From Bacillota bacterium (GTDB lineage: Bacteria; Bacillota; Clostridia; Christensenellales; Aristaeellaceae), in the NCBI GenBank assembly GCA_023395615.1, contig JAEWYP010000048.1:1-27372 (forward strand): 27,372 bases of DNA, given 5' to 3'. Below the pieces are notes generated by a model. It had not been told where the DNA came from, did not search any database, and saw nothing but the letters and a program-made list of their open reading frames with translations. Made by a program: the position numbers and the translations under genes. This document shows positions 1 to 7,905 of the stretch, one piece after another. Positions within the stretch are counted from its first letter, which is position 1. Each line of letters begins with the position of its first letter.

Positions 1-746
1 GCGCAGGGCTCCACCACGGTATCATCCGCCGGGCAGCCTTCAAACACGATGGCCACATCCGGTTTTACGGCGTTTGCGGTTACAGCCGCGCCGCGGGTAC
101 CCACTTCTTCCTGCACGGACAGCGCGCCCACCACGTCCACCGCCAGCTCTTCCCCGGCGATGGAATTTAGCGTGGCCAGCACCCCGGCGCAGCCGAGGCG
201 GCAATCGAACGCCTTGCCGATCAGGGTATCGTGCTTTTCGTCATACTCAAAAGTCACGTCCGGCACCACGGGCGCGCCCACGCGCACGCCGTACACGTCC
301 CGCGCTTCCGCAAGGGACGACGCGCCGATGTCGATGGACATATCGCTTACGTCCGGCATTTTGTGTTTCTCTTCGTCGGTCATAAAATGCGGGGGCTTGG
401 CGGCGGTGATGCCGGGAATCCACTCGCCCGTTTTGGTCAGCACCCGCACGCGGTGCGCGGGGATGTTGGAGTTTACGATACCGCCCAGCGTGATAAAGTG
501 CAGCGTACCGTTGGGGTTAATGTACTGCACCATAAAACCGACTTCGTCGGTGTGTGCGTCCAGCTGCACCACGGGCTTTTTACCGCGCGAATCCTCCGGG
601 CGGCGGAAATACAGGTTGCGCATCCGGTCCTCGGTCACGGTCAGGGATGCGGGCGCGTATTTGCGCGCGGCCAGCAGCACCTCGTCCTCGAAGCCGGAGG
701 CTCCGTTGGCGTTGGACAGCGCCGCGATCATTTCCAGTTGGTTCAC
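1..746 (-). CDS. M42 family metallo-aminopeptidase, 3' end cut by window edge
   Basis: This is an M42 family (FrvX/PepA-like) cobalt- or zinc-dependent aminopeptidase that trims peptides in the cytoplasm. About 248 residues are visible and the C-terminus lies outside the window. Family metal-site motifs are visible: HTDEVGF with His65, FDCR with Asp181, QEEVGTRGA with the catalytic Glu213/Glu214 pair, and an acidic residue (Glu236) in VFEGCPADD. The last histidine ligand would lie beyond the edge. I chose a GTG start at 746 because AAAGGAAG lies 9 nt upstream and the stop of the preceding creatininase gene is only 6 nt away; an in-frame ATG five codons later is the alternative. It is the last visible gene of the transporter operon, which suggests it cleaves imported peptides or the products of the creatininase paralogs (inference). 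Confidence 0.9.
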   Translation of the reverse strand, partial: MNQLEMIAALSNANGASGFEDEVLLAARKYAPASLTVTEDRMRNLYFRRPEDSRGKKPVVQLDAHTDEVGFMVQYINPNGTLHFITLGGIVNSNIPAHRVRVLTKTGEWIPGITAAKPPHFMTDEEKHKMPDVSDMSIDIGASSLAEARDVYGVRVGAPVVPDVTFEYDEKHDTLIGKAFDCRLGCAGVLATLNSIAGEELAVDVVGALSVQEEVGTRGAAVTANAVKPDVAIVFEGCPADDTVVEPC

Positions 747-752
747 TATCAG

Positions 753-1520
753 TTACTTCCTTTCGGGCAGCGGAACGCGCCGGAAAGCGGCCATAAATTC
801 CGCGATGTATTGGGCGCAGGCGGCAAGCATATCTTTGCCCCATGCTTCGGTGGCGGTGTTGGGGTGATCCGGCCCGATCCAGCCGTTGTCGCTGATGTCG
901 GTCACCGGGCGCGGCATGGGGATTTCGACCCCTTTGAAGCGCACGGACTTAAACCCGGTGGATTCGATTTCGTCCGATACGGGTTTCAGTTTCATATCTT
1001 CCACAAGGTCCCAGCGCACCAGCTTGGGGTCCACGGCCAGAATACCGGCAGTTTCCTCGCCGCCGCCGTGGCCGCCCTTCCACGCCGGGTTCAGGTCCCA
1101 TGCCATCAGCCACCAGTTCAGCTCCGCCAGAATGCAGCCCTTGCGCGCCAGTTCCACCGCCAGCCGGTCCAGCACCGGGATGTTGCCGCCGTGGCCGTTC
1201 AACACGCAGAAGCGGCGCACGCCGTGGCGCATGTAGCCCTCGGTCAGCTTGGCGAACACTTCGTAAAGTGTGTCCACGCCGAGGGATACGGTGCCGGGGT
1301 AGTCGGTCTGAGAATCGCACGCGCCGTAGGGAATGATGGGCGCGATGGCCACGTCCGTCTGCGGCTCGATCAGGTCCAGCAGTTTGGTGGGGATCAGCGT
1401 GTCCGTCCCCAGCGGCAGATGTTTGCCGTGGCATTCGATACTGCCCACGGAGAGCAGGATGATGTCGTTCTTGCGGAAGTATTCCTCCGCCTCTACCCAG
1501 TTTAAGTTTGCGATACGCAT
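753..1520 (-). CDS. Creatininase family protein (paralog A)
   Basis: This 255-residue protein belongs to the creatininase family (PF02633), metal-dependent amidohydrolases that open cyclic amides or remove N-formyl and similar groups. Family members include creatininase, FAPy deformylase and MftE. The metal site is complete: SIECHGKHLPLGTD supplies Glu29, His31 and Asp40, NGHGGN supplies His110, and HGGGEET supplies His151 and Glu156. The ATG at 1520 is chosen because GGGAGGCG lies just upstream and the downstream protein begins like its paralog (RLANL/RIANL). The open frame continues upstream into the preceding gene, but that part has no ribosome binding site. It lies 4 nt after paralog B and 6 nt before the M42 peptidase, so the three are almost certainly co-translated. 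The substrate cannot be read from sequence. Confidence 0.9.
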   Translation of the reverse strand: MRIANLNWVEAEEYFRKNDIILLSVGSIECHGKHLPLGTDTLIPTKLLDLIEPQTDVAIAPIIPYGACDSQTDYPGTVSLGVDTLYEVFAKLTEGYMRHGVRRFCVLNGHGGNIPVLDRLAVELARKGCILAELNWWLMAWDLNPAWKGGHGGGEETAGILAVDPKLVRWDLVEDMKLKPVSDEIESTGFKSVRFKGVEIPMPRPVTDISDNGWIGPDHPNTATEAWGKDMLAACAQYIAEFMAAFRRVPLPERK

Positions 1521-1524
1521 AACG

Positions 1525-2289
1525 TTACGCCTCCCAAGTGATTTTTTGATACGCGTCAATAAATTCCGCCGCCCAGTCCGCGGCGGCGGCAAGCATCCGC
1601 TCGCCCCATTCCGCCGTGGCGGTTTCCAGCGGATCACAACCCAGCCAGCCGTTATCCGTAACCAGAATATCCTGCCGGGGCACGGGCACGTTCACGCCGT
1701 GGAATGATACGTCCACCCAGCCGGTCGCCGCCATCTCGGGCGAAATACCCGCCATTTTGGCAGGCTCGTAATTCTCTTTCTTCACCAGGTTTCCGTCAAT
1801 CGCCAGGATCGCGGCCGTTTCCTGTCCGCCGCCATGCCCGCCCTTCCACGCGGGGTTTAAATCCCACACGTAACGCCACCAGTTCAGCTCCGCCAGCCGC
1901 GCCCCCGCGCGGGACAAGTCGATCCCCACACGGTCCAGCGCGCCGATATTGGGGCCGTGACCGTTCAGGGCGATAAAACGGCGCGCGCCGTGCCGGTACA
2001 GGGAAAAGAAGATTTTATGCAGCACCTCGTACAGCAGCTTCGGCCCCAGCGAGATCGTGCCGGGGAACTCGGTCTGGCTGTCGCACTCCCCGATGGGCAG
2101 CGGCGGCAGAATCAGCACCTCCGGGCACAGCGCCTCAATCCGGTCGGCGATACGGTCCGGGGCCAGCATGTCGGTATTCAGCGGCAGGTGCCTGCCGTGC
2201 ACCTCCAGCGTGCCCATCGGCAGCAGCACCACCGGGTCACGGGCCAGCACAGCGGCCGCGTCGGGCCAGCAAAGGTTTGCAAGCCTCAC
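1525..2289 (-). CDS. Creatininase family protein (paralog B)
   Basis: This is a second PF02633 protein, 254 residues, and a close paralog of its downstream neighbour. Both share AELNWW, WDLNPAWKGGHGGG and the PG-T-SLG segment. Metal ligands are kept: Glu29, His31 and Asp40 in TLEVHGRHLPLNTD, His111 in NGHGPN, and His152 and Glu157 in HGGGQET. Paralog A has Glu where B has Gln next to the last ligand, and Gly where B has Pro in the NGH motif, so specificity may differ. The start is a GTG at 2289 that overlaps the ATPase stop codon as GTGA, with GGAGGCG upstream. The longer in-frame opening is rejected because it would extend back into the ATPase gene. The two genes could encode subunits of one mixed oligomer, since the family forms hexamers (inference). 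Confidence 0.9.
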   Translation of the reverse strand: MRLANLCWPDAAAVLARDPVVLLPMGTLEVHGRHLPLNTDMLAPDRIADRIEALCPEVLILPPLPIGECDSQTEFPGTISLGPKLLYEVLHKIFFSLYRHGARRFIALNGHGPNIGALDRVGIDLSRAGARLAELNWWRYVWDLNPAWKGGHGGGQETAAILAIDGNLVKKENYEPAKMAGISPEMAATGWVDVSFHGVNVPVPRQDILVTDNGWLGCDPLETATAEWGERMLAAAADWAAEFIDAYQKITWEA

Positions 2290-3305
2290 TTTTCCGCCTC
2301 CAGTGGGTAATGGCAGGCCACAAAGCGGCCGGGCGCCAGTTCGCGAAGCGCAGGAGCTTCCTGCCTGCATTTTTCGGTGCAGTACGTGCAGCGCGGGTGG
2401 AACCGGCAGCCGGTCGGCATGTGGATGGGGCTGGGGGTTTCGCCCTCAATGGCGTATTCGCGCGTGCGGTTCAGCGGGTTCATCACCGGGGCCGCCTTGG
2501 TAAGCACCGACGTATACGGGTGGAAGGGGTGGGTAAATACCTCTTCCGAGGGGCCAAGCTCCATCACACTGCCCAGATACATCACCGCCACGCGGTGGGT
2601 GATGTAGCGCACCACGCGCAGATCGTGGGAGATAAACAGAAGCGTAAGCCCCAGCTTTTGCTGCAAATCACCCAGCAGGTTAATAATCTGCGCCTGTATG
2701 GATACATCCAGCGCGGAAACCGGTTCGTCCGCAATGATAAAATCCGGCTGCAGGGCCAGCGACCGCGCGATGCCCACGCGCTGTTGCTGCCCGCCGGAAA
2801 ACTCCCCCGGGAAACGCGACGCGTAATCGGCGGACAGCCCGCACAGGGACATCAGCTCGATCACCCGCGCCTCCACCTTGTCCGGGGGCACCATCTTATG
2901 CACCCGCAGCAGCTCCCCCAGAATTTCGCGCACGGACATGCGGGGGTTCAGGCTGGAATACGGGTCCTGAAAAATCATCTGCATCTTGGGCCGAACGGTG
3001 CGCAGCGCCTTGCCCTTCAGCCGGGTAATATCCGTTCCGTCCAGCACGATACTGCCATGGGTGGGGTCATACAGGCGGATGATGGTGCGCGCCAGCGTGC
3101 TTTTTCCGCAGCCGCTTTCGCCCACCAGCCCCAGACACTCCCCACGGTAAATATCCAGTGTAACGTTATCCACAGCCTTCACGTACTGCTTGGGCTTTCG
3201 CTGAATGCCTTCGATAATGCCGCGCTTGACCGGGAACCATTTGGACAGGGCTTTCACCTGCACCAGCTTTTGCGTATGCTGGTAGTCAATCGTCGTTTCC
3301 GCCAT
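2286..3305 (-). CDS. Peptide-type ABC importer ATP-binding protein (OppF/DppF-like)
   Basis: This 339-residue ATPase is of the OppF/DppF type and would power uptake through the two permeases encoded downstream of the promoter. Visible motifs are Walker A GESGCGKST (62-70), the Q-loop in IFQDP (111-115), signature SGGQQQR (170-176), Walker B IIADEP (190-195) and the switch His227. The C-terminal oligopeptide-transporter extension carries the usual cysteine cluster (CRFHPRCTYC, then two further Cys), which binds an iron-sulfur cluster in some relatives. It begins 3 nt after the OppD-like gene and its stop overlaps the start of creatininase paralog B. It is a full-length, ordinary family member, but its coupling to amidohydrolases hints at a substrate other than simple di- or oligopeptides. 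Confidence 0.95.
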   Translation of the reverse strand: MAETTIDYQHTQKLVQVKALSKWFPVKRGIIEGIQRKPKQYVKAVDNVTLDIYRGECLGLVGESGCGKSTLARTIIRLYDPTHGSIVLDGTDITRLKGKALRTVRPKMQMIFQDPYSSLNPRMSVREILGELLRVHKMVPPDKVEARVIELMSLCGLSADYASRFPGEFSGGQQQRVGIARSLALQPDFIIADEPVSALDVSIQAQIINLLGDLQQKLGLTLLFISHDLRVVRYITHRVAVMYLGSVMELGPSEEVFTHPFHPYTSVLTKAAPVMNPLNRTREYAIEGETPSPIHMPTGCRFHPRCTYCTEKCRQEAPALRELAPGRFVACHYPLEAEK

Positions 3306-3308
3306 GCC

Positions 3309-4319
3309 TTACGCCTCCTCGCCCGGTACGGTGATAATGCCCTGATAGGCGGCGGTCTGCGCCGCGAAATGGCAGCGTACCGTATGCCCGGGCGCGATTT
3401 CCGCAAGTTCCGGCCGCTGTTTTTTACAGATGTCCCCGCACAGGGTGCAGCGCGGCGCGAAGGGGCAACCCTCCGGCAGGTGCGCCAGATTCGGCGGGGA
3501 ACCCGCGATGGCCGTAAGCTTTCCGCCCTTCACCGCCGGATCGGGCAGAGAACGCATCAGGCCGTAGGTATAGGGATGCCGGGGATGCGCGAACAGCGTG
3601 ACCACGTCGCACATTTCCATAATCAGCCCCGCGTACATCACGGCCACGCGGTCGCACATCTGCGCGATCACACCCAAATCGTGGGTGACCAGAATCACGC
3701 TCATGTCCATTTCCTGTTTCAGTTCGTTGATCAGCTTCATGATCTGGTCCTGAATGGTCACGTCCAGCGCAGTGGTGGGTTCGTCGGCGATCAGCAGTTT
3801 GGGCTTGGCGCCCAGCGCCATGGCGATCATCGCACGCTGGCGCATACCGCCGGAAAACTGGTGCGTATACTCCTCCACCCGCGTTTCCGGCGAAGGGATG
3901 CCCACCATGCGCAGCAGGTCGATGGCCTTCTGCTTCTTTTCCCGGCGGGTCATGGGTTGATCGTCGTAAATCTCCATGATCTGCTTTTTGATTTTCATCA
4001 CCGGGGAAAGCGAGGTCATCGGCTCCTGAAAAATAACCGACATCTGCTTGCCGCGGTACTTACGCAGTTCCCGTTCTTTCAGCCCCACCAGATTTTGCCC
4101 GTTAAGGAGAATCTGCCCGTTTACCACCCGACCCGGCTTTTTGAGCAGCCCGAGGATGGAGCGGCACGTTTGGCTTTTACCGCAGCCGCTTTCGCCCACC
4201 AGCCCGAACGTTTCGCCCTTGTACACGCAGAAGGAAACCCCGTCCACGGCCTTTACCAGTTCATCGCGGGTCGGAAAATAGGTTTTCAGGTCTTTGACTT
4301 CCAACAACACTTCCGCCAT
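3309..4319 (-). CDS. Peptide-type ABC importer ATP-binding protein (OppD/DppD-like)
   Basis: This is the second ATPase of the importer, 336 residues, of the OppD/DppD type. Walker A is GESGCGKS (42-49), followed by an unusual Gln50 where Thr or Ser is more common. Other motifs are the Q-loop IFQEP (96-100), signature SGGMRQR (156-162), Walker B LLIADEP (175-181) and the switch His213. The C-terminal region has the same type of cysteine cluster (CPFAPRCTLC) as its partner. The ATG at 4319 lies 4 nt from the DppC-like stop. With the OppF-like protein it would form the heterodimeric nucleotide-binding unit at the inner face of the membrane. Confidence 0.95.
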   Translation of the reverse strand: MAEVLLEVKDLKTYFPTRDELVKAVDGVSFCVYKGETFGLVGESGCGKSQTCRSILGLLKKPGRVVNGQILLNGQNLVGLKERELRKYRGKQMSVIFQEPMTSLSPVMKIKKQIMEIYDDQPMTRREKKQKAIDLLRMVGIPSPETRVEEYTHQFSGGMRQRAMIAMALGAKPKLLIADEPTTALDVTIQDQIMKLINELKQEMDMSVILVTHDLGVIAQMCDRVAVMYAGLIMEMCDVVTLFAHPRHPYTYGLMRSLPDPAVKGGKLTAIAGSPPNLAHLPEGCPFAPRCTLCGDICKKQRPELAEIAPGHTVRCHFAAQTAAYQGIITVPGEEA

Positions 4320-4323
4320 ACGC

Positions 4324-5181
4324 CTACCTCCCCTTCGTACGGAGAATATCCGTAGCGGCGTCGCCCAGCAGACTTAACCCTACGCCGGTGATGCAAAGAA
4401 GCAATCCGGGGTAGAAGGTCATCCACGAAGCGTACGTAATGTAGGAACGGCCCTCGTTCATGATTGCGCCCCACTCGGAGGTGGGGGGTTGCACGCCAAG
4501 GCCCAGAAAGCTCATGGCCGCGCCGGTGAGCATGCACAGCACCATGTCGCTCGCGGCGAACACGATGGAGGAGGAAATGACGTTGGGCAGCACATGCCTA
4601 AGCAGGATGCGCGCGTCCGAAAAGCCCGCCACGCGCGCCGCCTCGACAAACTCGCTCTCTTTGAGGGAGAACACCTCGGCGCGCACCAGCTTGGCGTAGC
4701 TCATCCACCCCACCAGCCACAGGGCAACGTACAGGTTGATGGTTCCGTTGCCCAGAATGGAGATGATCGCGATGACCAGAATGGTGAAGGGGAAGGCCAT
4801 CATAATTTCGGTAAAACGCATCAGCAGGCTATCCAGCACGCCGCCGTACCACGCGGCCAGCAACCCGATGATGCCGCCGAGGATCAGCGGCACCAGCACG
4901 CCAAAGAAGCCGATGCTCAGGTCGATCTGCGTACCCCACACCACGCGGGAGAAAATATCGCGGCCGTAGTTGTCGGTGCCGAACAGGTGCGCCGACGAGG
5001 GCGCCTGCATGCGCGCCAGTATATTGATTTTGTTCGGGTCGTACGGCGCGATCAGCTGTGGGAAAAAGGAAAACGCCAGCGCCACCAGAACGATCAGGCA
5101 GCCGATGACAAACGAAGGCGCCACCAGCCAGGCGGGCAGTTTGCGGCGCTTCGCGGGGAGTGAATCGTGAAACTTTTTCAT
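4324..5181 (-). CDS. ABC transporter permease (DppC/OppC-like)
   Basis: This 285-residue inner-membrane permease belongs to the binding-protein-dependent transport family (PF00528). It has a hydrophobic helix near residues 18-40, then the conserved periplasmic-side segment HLFGTDNYGRDIFSRV (65-80). The main transmembrane domain follows, with the EAA loop EAARVAGFSDARILLRHVLPN starting at Glu180; this loop docks with the ATPases. The ATG at 5181 follows AAAGGAGGCGG, a near-perfect ribosome binding site. The gene lies 12 nt after the partner permease. Length and motifs are normal for DppC. Confidence 0.95.
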   Translation of the reverse strand: MKKFHDSLPAKRRKLPAWLVAPSFVIGCLIVLVALAFSFFPQLIAPYDPNKINILARMQAPSSAHLFGTDNYGRDIFSRVVWGTQIDLSIGFFGVLVPLILGGIIGLLAAWYGGVLDSLLMRFTEIMMAFPFTILVIAIISILGNGTINLYVALWLVGWMSYAKLVRAEVFSLKESEFVEAARVAGFSDARILLRHVLPNVISSSIVFAASDMVLCMLTGAAMSFLGLGVQPPTSEWGAIMNEGRSYITYASWMTFYPGLLLCITGVGLSLLGDAATDILRTKGR

Positions 5182-5193
5182 GCGCCGCCTCCT

Positions 5194-6135
5194 TTACAGT
5201 TTAACCCGGGGATCGAGGAAGGAATAAACAATATCGGTCAGCAGGTTGATGACCAGCACAAGCAGCGCAAACAGGAACACGACAGACTGCACCGTAGTAT
5301 AGTCGCGGCTGCTGATGGCTTCGTAGGTCAGCTTCCCGATGCCCGGCAGAGAAAATACGGTCTCGATGATTACACTGCCGCCCAGCAGCGCCGCCATGCG
5401 CATGGAAAGCAGCGTGACCGTGGAAACCATGGAATTGCGGAAGATATGGCGGGTTCGCACCGCGCGGGCGGAAATGCCCTTGCTGCGAGCAAAATCAACG
5501 TAATCCTGGCGGGTAATATCCACCACGGAGTTACGCATATTGCGGATCAGGATGGCGGCGGTCATCAGCGACTGGGTAAACGCCGGCATCAGCAGGCATT
5601 TAAACTGCGTCCAGGCGCTGGTAGGGTCCCATCCGCCCGCAGGCAACCATTTTAAATTGATGGAAAAAACGATCATAAGCAGCAGGCCAACCCAGAACGA
5701 CGGCATGGCGATGGCGACCAGGGTGGAAAGACGGATGACGTGATCCGCGCCCTTGTCTTTTTTAATACCGGCGAGGTAGCCCAGCGGAATGGCAAACAAC
5801 AACCCCAACAGGGTGGAGAACAGCGTAAGCTTGATGGTAAGGGGAAGGCGCTCCAGAATAATATCGATGACGGGGCGGGAATACTGAAGCGACGTGCCCA
5901 GGTCCAGCGTGACAAGGTCTTTAAGATAAATCCAGTATTGCACATAAAGCGGCTTATCCAGCCCCAGTTTGATGCGCATGGCTTCTACCGTGGCCTGCCG
6001 CGCCTTTTCCCCTGCCAGGATACGCGCAGGGTCCCCGGGGATCAGGTGAATCATCAGGAAGGTGATGATGGTCACAATCAGCAGCACAGGGATAATCTGC
6101 AGCGTACGTTTGAGGATGTAGTTGAGTTGACGCAA
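5194..6135 (-). CDS. ABC transporter permease (DppB/OppB-like)
   Basis: This is the partner permease of the peptide-type importer, about 313 residues. It opens with the typical DppB start (YILKRTLQIIPVLLIVTIITF), followed by HLIPGDPARILAG. The C-terminal membrane domain contains the EAA-like loop DYVDFARSKGISARAVRTRHIFRN and the conserved PGIGKLTYEAISSRD. There is no good ATG. A TTG at 6135 is preferred because AAAGGCGG lies 8 nt upstream and the protein then starts at the family-typical residue. A GTG at 6144 or one at 6195 would give a longer N-terminus. The gene is separated from the binding-protein gene by 146 nt holding a strong hairpin. Confidence 0.88.
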   Translation of the reverse strand: MRQLNYILKRTLQIIPVLLIVTIITFLMIHLIPGDPARILAGEKARQATVEAMRIKLGLDKPLYVQYWIYLKDLVTLDLGTSLQYSRPVIDIILERLPLTIKLTLFSTLLGLLFAIPLGYLAGIKKDKGADHVIRLSTLVAIAMPSFWVGLLLMIVFSINLKWLPAGGWDPTSAWTQFKCLLMPAFTQSLMTAAILIRNMRNSVVDITRQDYVDFARSKGISARAVRTRHIFRNSMVSTVTLLSMRMAALLGGSVIIETVFSLPGIGKLTYEAISSRDYTTVQSVVFLFALLVLVINLLTDIVYSFLDPRVKL

Positions 6136-6223
6136 AAACTTCACCGCCTTTGCAATGTGGAAAAACGCACAGGGCCCGCCGATGGGCGCAGCCACACGGC
6201 CAAACGCCCATCAGCAGGCCGAA

Positions 6224-6252
6224 GGCTGGCGCGCTTCTCCGGCGCGCCAGCC
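6224..6252 (-). other. Intercistronic stem-loop between binding-protein and permease genes
   Basis: A perfect 11-bp inverted repeat (GGCTGGCGCGC and its complement) flanks a 7-nt loop between the stop of the solute-binding gene and the permease start. No T-tract follows on the minus strand, so it is probably not a complete terminator. Structures in this position commonly protect the upstream transcript from 3' exonucleases or partly attenuate readthrough. Either would give much more binding protein than permease (inference). Confidence 0.7.
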
Positions 6253-6281
6253 CCCGAAAGGATGTATTCGCAGGGGTTGTC

Positions 6282-7811
6282 TTAGTTGGACTTGGTAAGA
6301 TACTTGCAGTAGTAGTCGTTGAACGTGGACACGTTCAGGCCCTGAACCTTGCTGCTGCAAGCATAGGCGAAGGAGTTGCGGAACAGGGGGATGACATTGC
6401 AGTTGTCGTAAATCTTCTGCTGGAGGTCCCAGTACATCTTCACGCGCTTGTCGGCATCCTGTTCCACAAGAGCGGCTGCCTGCTCGGCGTCCAAATCCTT
6501 GTCTTCCAGGAAGGTGAACCACGCGCTGGACTGATCGTAGTCCGTGATCCAGCCGATCACTTCGGACGGATCATAGTAGTCGTCGGACCACTGATAGCAC
6601 ACGCACTGCAGGGCGTTGGACTGGGCGTTCTGGTAGAGAATCTTGCTTTCCACATGCTCGATGTTCATGGTAAAGCCCGCCTCCGCCAGCGAGGCCTGCA
6701 ACAGAACGGAGATTTCTTCGTACACTTCGTTGCCGTTGGGGATGGACATGGTAAAGGTGATACCGTCGGGATACCCGGCGTCCGCCAGCATCTTTTTAGC
6801 TTCTTCCGGCTGGTAGGGGATCACCTGCAGGTCGGTGTTATAGAACTTGCCGTGAGACTCGGACAGCACCGACGCGACGGCCGCGCCGTACTCGCCGTAT
6901 ACCACTTCGGCCATCTCCGCTTTGTTGATGCCGTAGGCAAGGGCCTTGCGGACCGCGGGATCGTTGAAGGGTTCTTTGCTGGTGTTCAGCAGCAGGTAGC
7001 GGATCTGGGTGGAAGGATACACGGACAGGCTCAGGCCGTCGGTGCTCTTAACCACGCTCATCTGGGAGGCGGGAACGTCGCCCATGATGTCGATCTGGCC
7101 GGCCTGCAGCTGCATCAGGCGGGTGTTATCATCCGATACGACCTGGAACTTGATGTTCGGGGTCTTTACGGAAGCCGCGTCGCGGTAGTTGGGGTTGGCT
7201 ACCAGCCACACGTAGTTGCCGCGGTTCCATTCCTTAAGCATGTAGGGGCCGGTGCCCATAGGATTCATAATGTATTCGTCTTCGGTCATTTTCTCGGCAT
7301 ACGCCTTGCAGCCCAGCACCATGTTAAAGCTGCACAGCTGCGCCAGGAAAGCGGAAGTGGGGGATTTGAGCGTGATGACCACCTGGCTGTCGGTGGCTTC
7401 CACTTTGTCAATCGCTTCGGCGATGAAGGAGTATTCGGAAGTTTCGGTGTCACGGGCACGCAGAAGGCTCCACACCCAGTCTTCGCCCTTCACCGGGGTA
7501 CCGTCGGAGAAGGTAACGCCGGGAACGAGGTTGAAGGTGTAGGTGAGGCCATCGTCGCTGATCGTCCAGTCGGACGCCAGGCAGGGGACGATCGCGGAGT
7601 TGTCCTCATTCATGGTGACAAGACCCTCGAACATCTGGTCGATCACATGGATTTCGGTGCCGCCGATCGCGGGCGCGTTGGGCTCCAGATAGGCAGGTTC
7701 GCTCGTGATGCCGATAACAATGGTGTCCGCGCCGGCGGCGCTTTCGGCCATGGCGGGGACCACGGAGCACGCCATAATTGCAACCAGCAGGAAGCTCAGC
7801 AGTTTTTTCAT
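6282..7811 (-). CDS. Peptide-type ABC transporter substrate-binding protein (SBP family 5)
   Basis: This 509-residue extracellular binding protein belongs to family 5 (PF00496) and captures the ligand for the importer encoded next to it. The N-terminus is a Sec signal (MKKLLSFLLVAIMACSVVPAMA) ending in a type I site AMA before Glu23. Cys15 sits inside the hydrophobic core after IMA and is a poor lipobox, so membrane anchoring is uncertain. The mature part has the usual family features: EPAYLEPNAPAIGGTE near the start, GTPVKGEDWVWSL, NPMGTGPYMLKEW, and VRKALAYGINKAEM. The ATG at 7811 is chosen because AGGAAAGGGATAAAG precedes it; an in-frame TTG 21 nt upstream would disrupt the signal peptide. 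It is first in the operon, directly behind the promoter at 7877-7905. Confidence 0.93.
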   Translation of the reverse strand: MKKLLSFLLVAIMACSVVPAMAESAAGADTIVIGITSEPAYLEPNAPAIGGTEIHVIDQMFEGLVTMNEDNSAIVPCLASDWTISDDGLTYTFNLVPGVTFSDGTPVKGEDWVWSLLRARDTETSEYSFIAEAIDKVEATDSQVVITLKSPTSAFLAQLCSFNMVLGCKAYAEKMTEDEYIMNPMGTGPYMLKEWNRGNYVWLVANPNYRDAASVKTPNIKFQVVSDDNTRLMQLQAGQIDIMGDVPASQMSVVKSTDGLSLSVYPSTQIRYLLLNTSKEPFNDPAVRKALAYGINKAEMAEVVYGEYGAAVASVLSESHGKFYNTDLQVIPYQPEEAKKMLADAGYPDGITFTMSIPNGNEVYEEISVLLQASLAEAGFTMNIEHVESKILYQNAQSNALQCVCYQWSDDYYDPSEVIGWITDYDQSSAWFTFLEDKDLDAEQAAALVEQDADKRVKMYWDLQQKIYDNCNVIPLFRNSFAYACSSKVQGLNVSTFNDYYCKYLTKSN

Positions 7812-7876
7812 CTTTATCCCTTTCCTTATCAATTTGTATTCTGCAGTTGCCCGGCAGGAACAATCCGCATAATTAG

Positions 7877-7905
7877 ATGATAATATTCAAAAACCCCCCT
7901 GTCAA
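7877..7905 (-). promoter_or_regulatory. Sigma-A promoter of the transporter/creatininase operon
   Basis: On the minus strand TTGACA (7900-7905) and TATCAT (7877-7882) are separated by exactly 17 nt, matching the vegetative consensus at 11 of 12 positions. It lies 66 nt upstream of the binding-protein start codon, and no other gene lies between. Confidence 0.85.

Noticed and set aside
753..2289. Mycofactocin cluster, because MftE is a creatininase-family protein
   Set aside because: No MftA, MftC or MftF-like genes are in the window, and the neighbours are peptide transport genes.
2277..4355. Very long open frame on the plus strand opposite the ATPase genes
   Set aside because: It is antisense to two ATPase genes with complete Walker and signature motifs. 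His- and Arg-rich translation is typical of GC-rich shadow frames, and it has no ribosome binding site or domain.
6150..7880. Long plus-strand open frame opposite the binding-protein gene
   Set aside because: It is antisense to a full-length family 5 binding protein with signal peptide and promoter. No recognisable protein is encoded.
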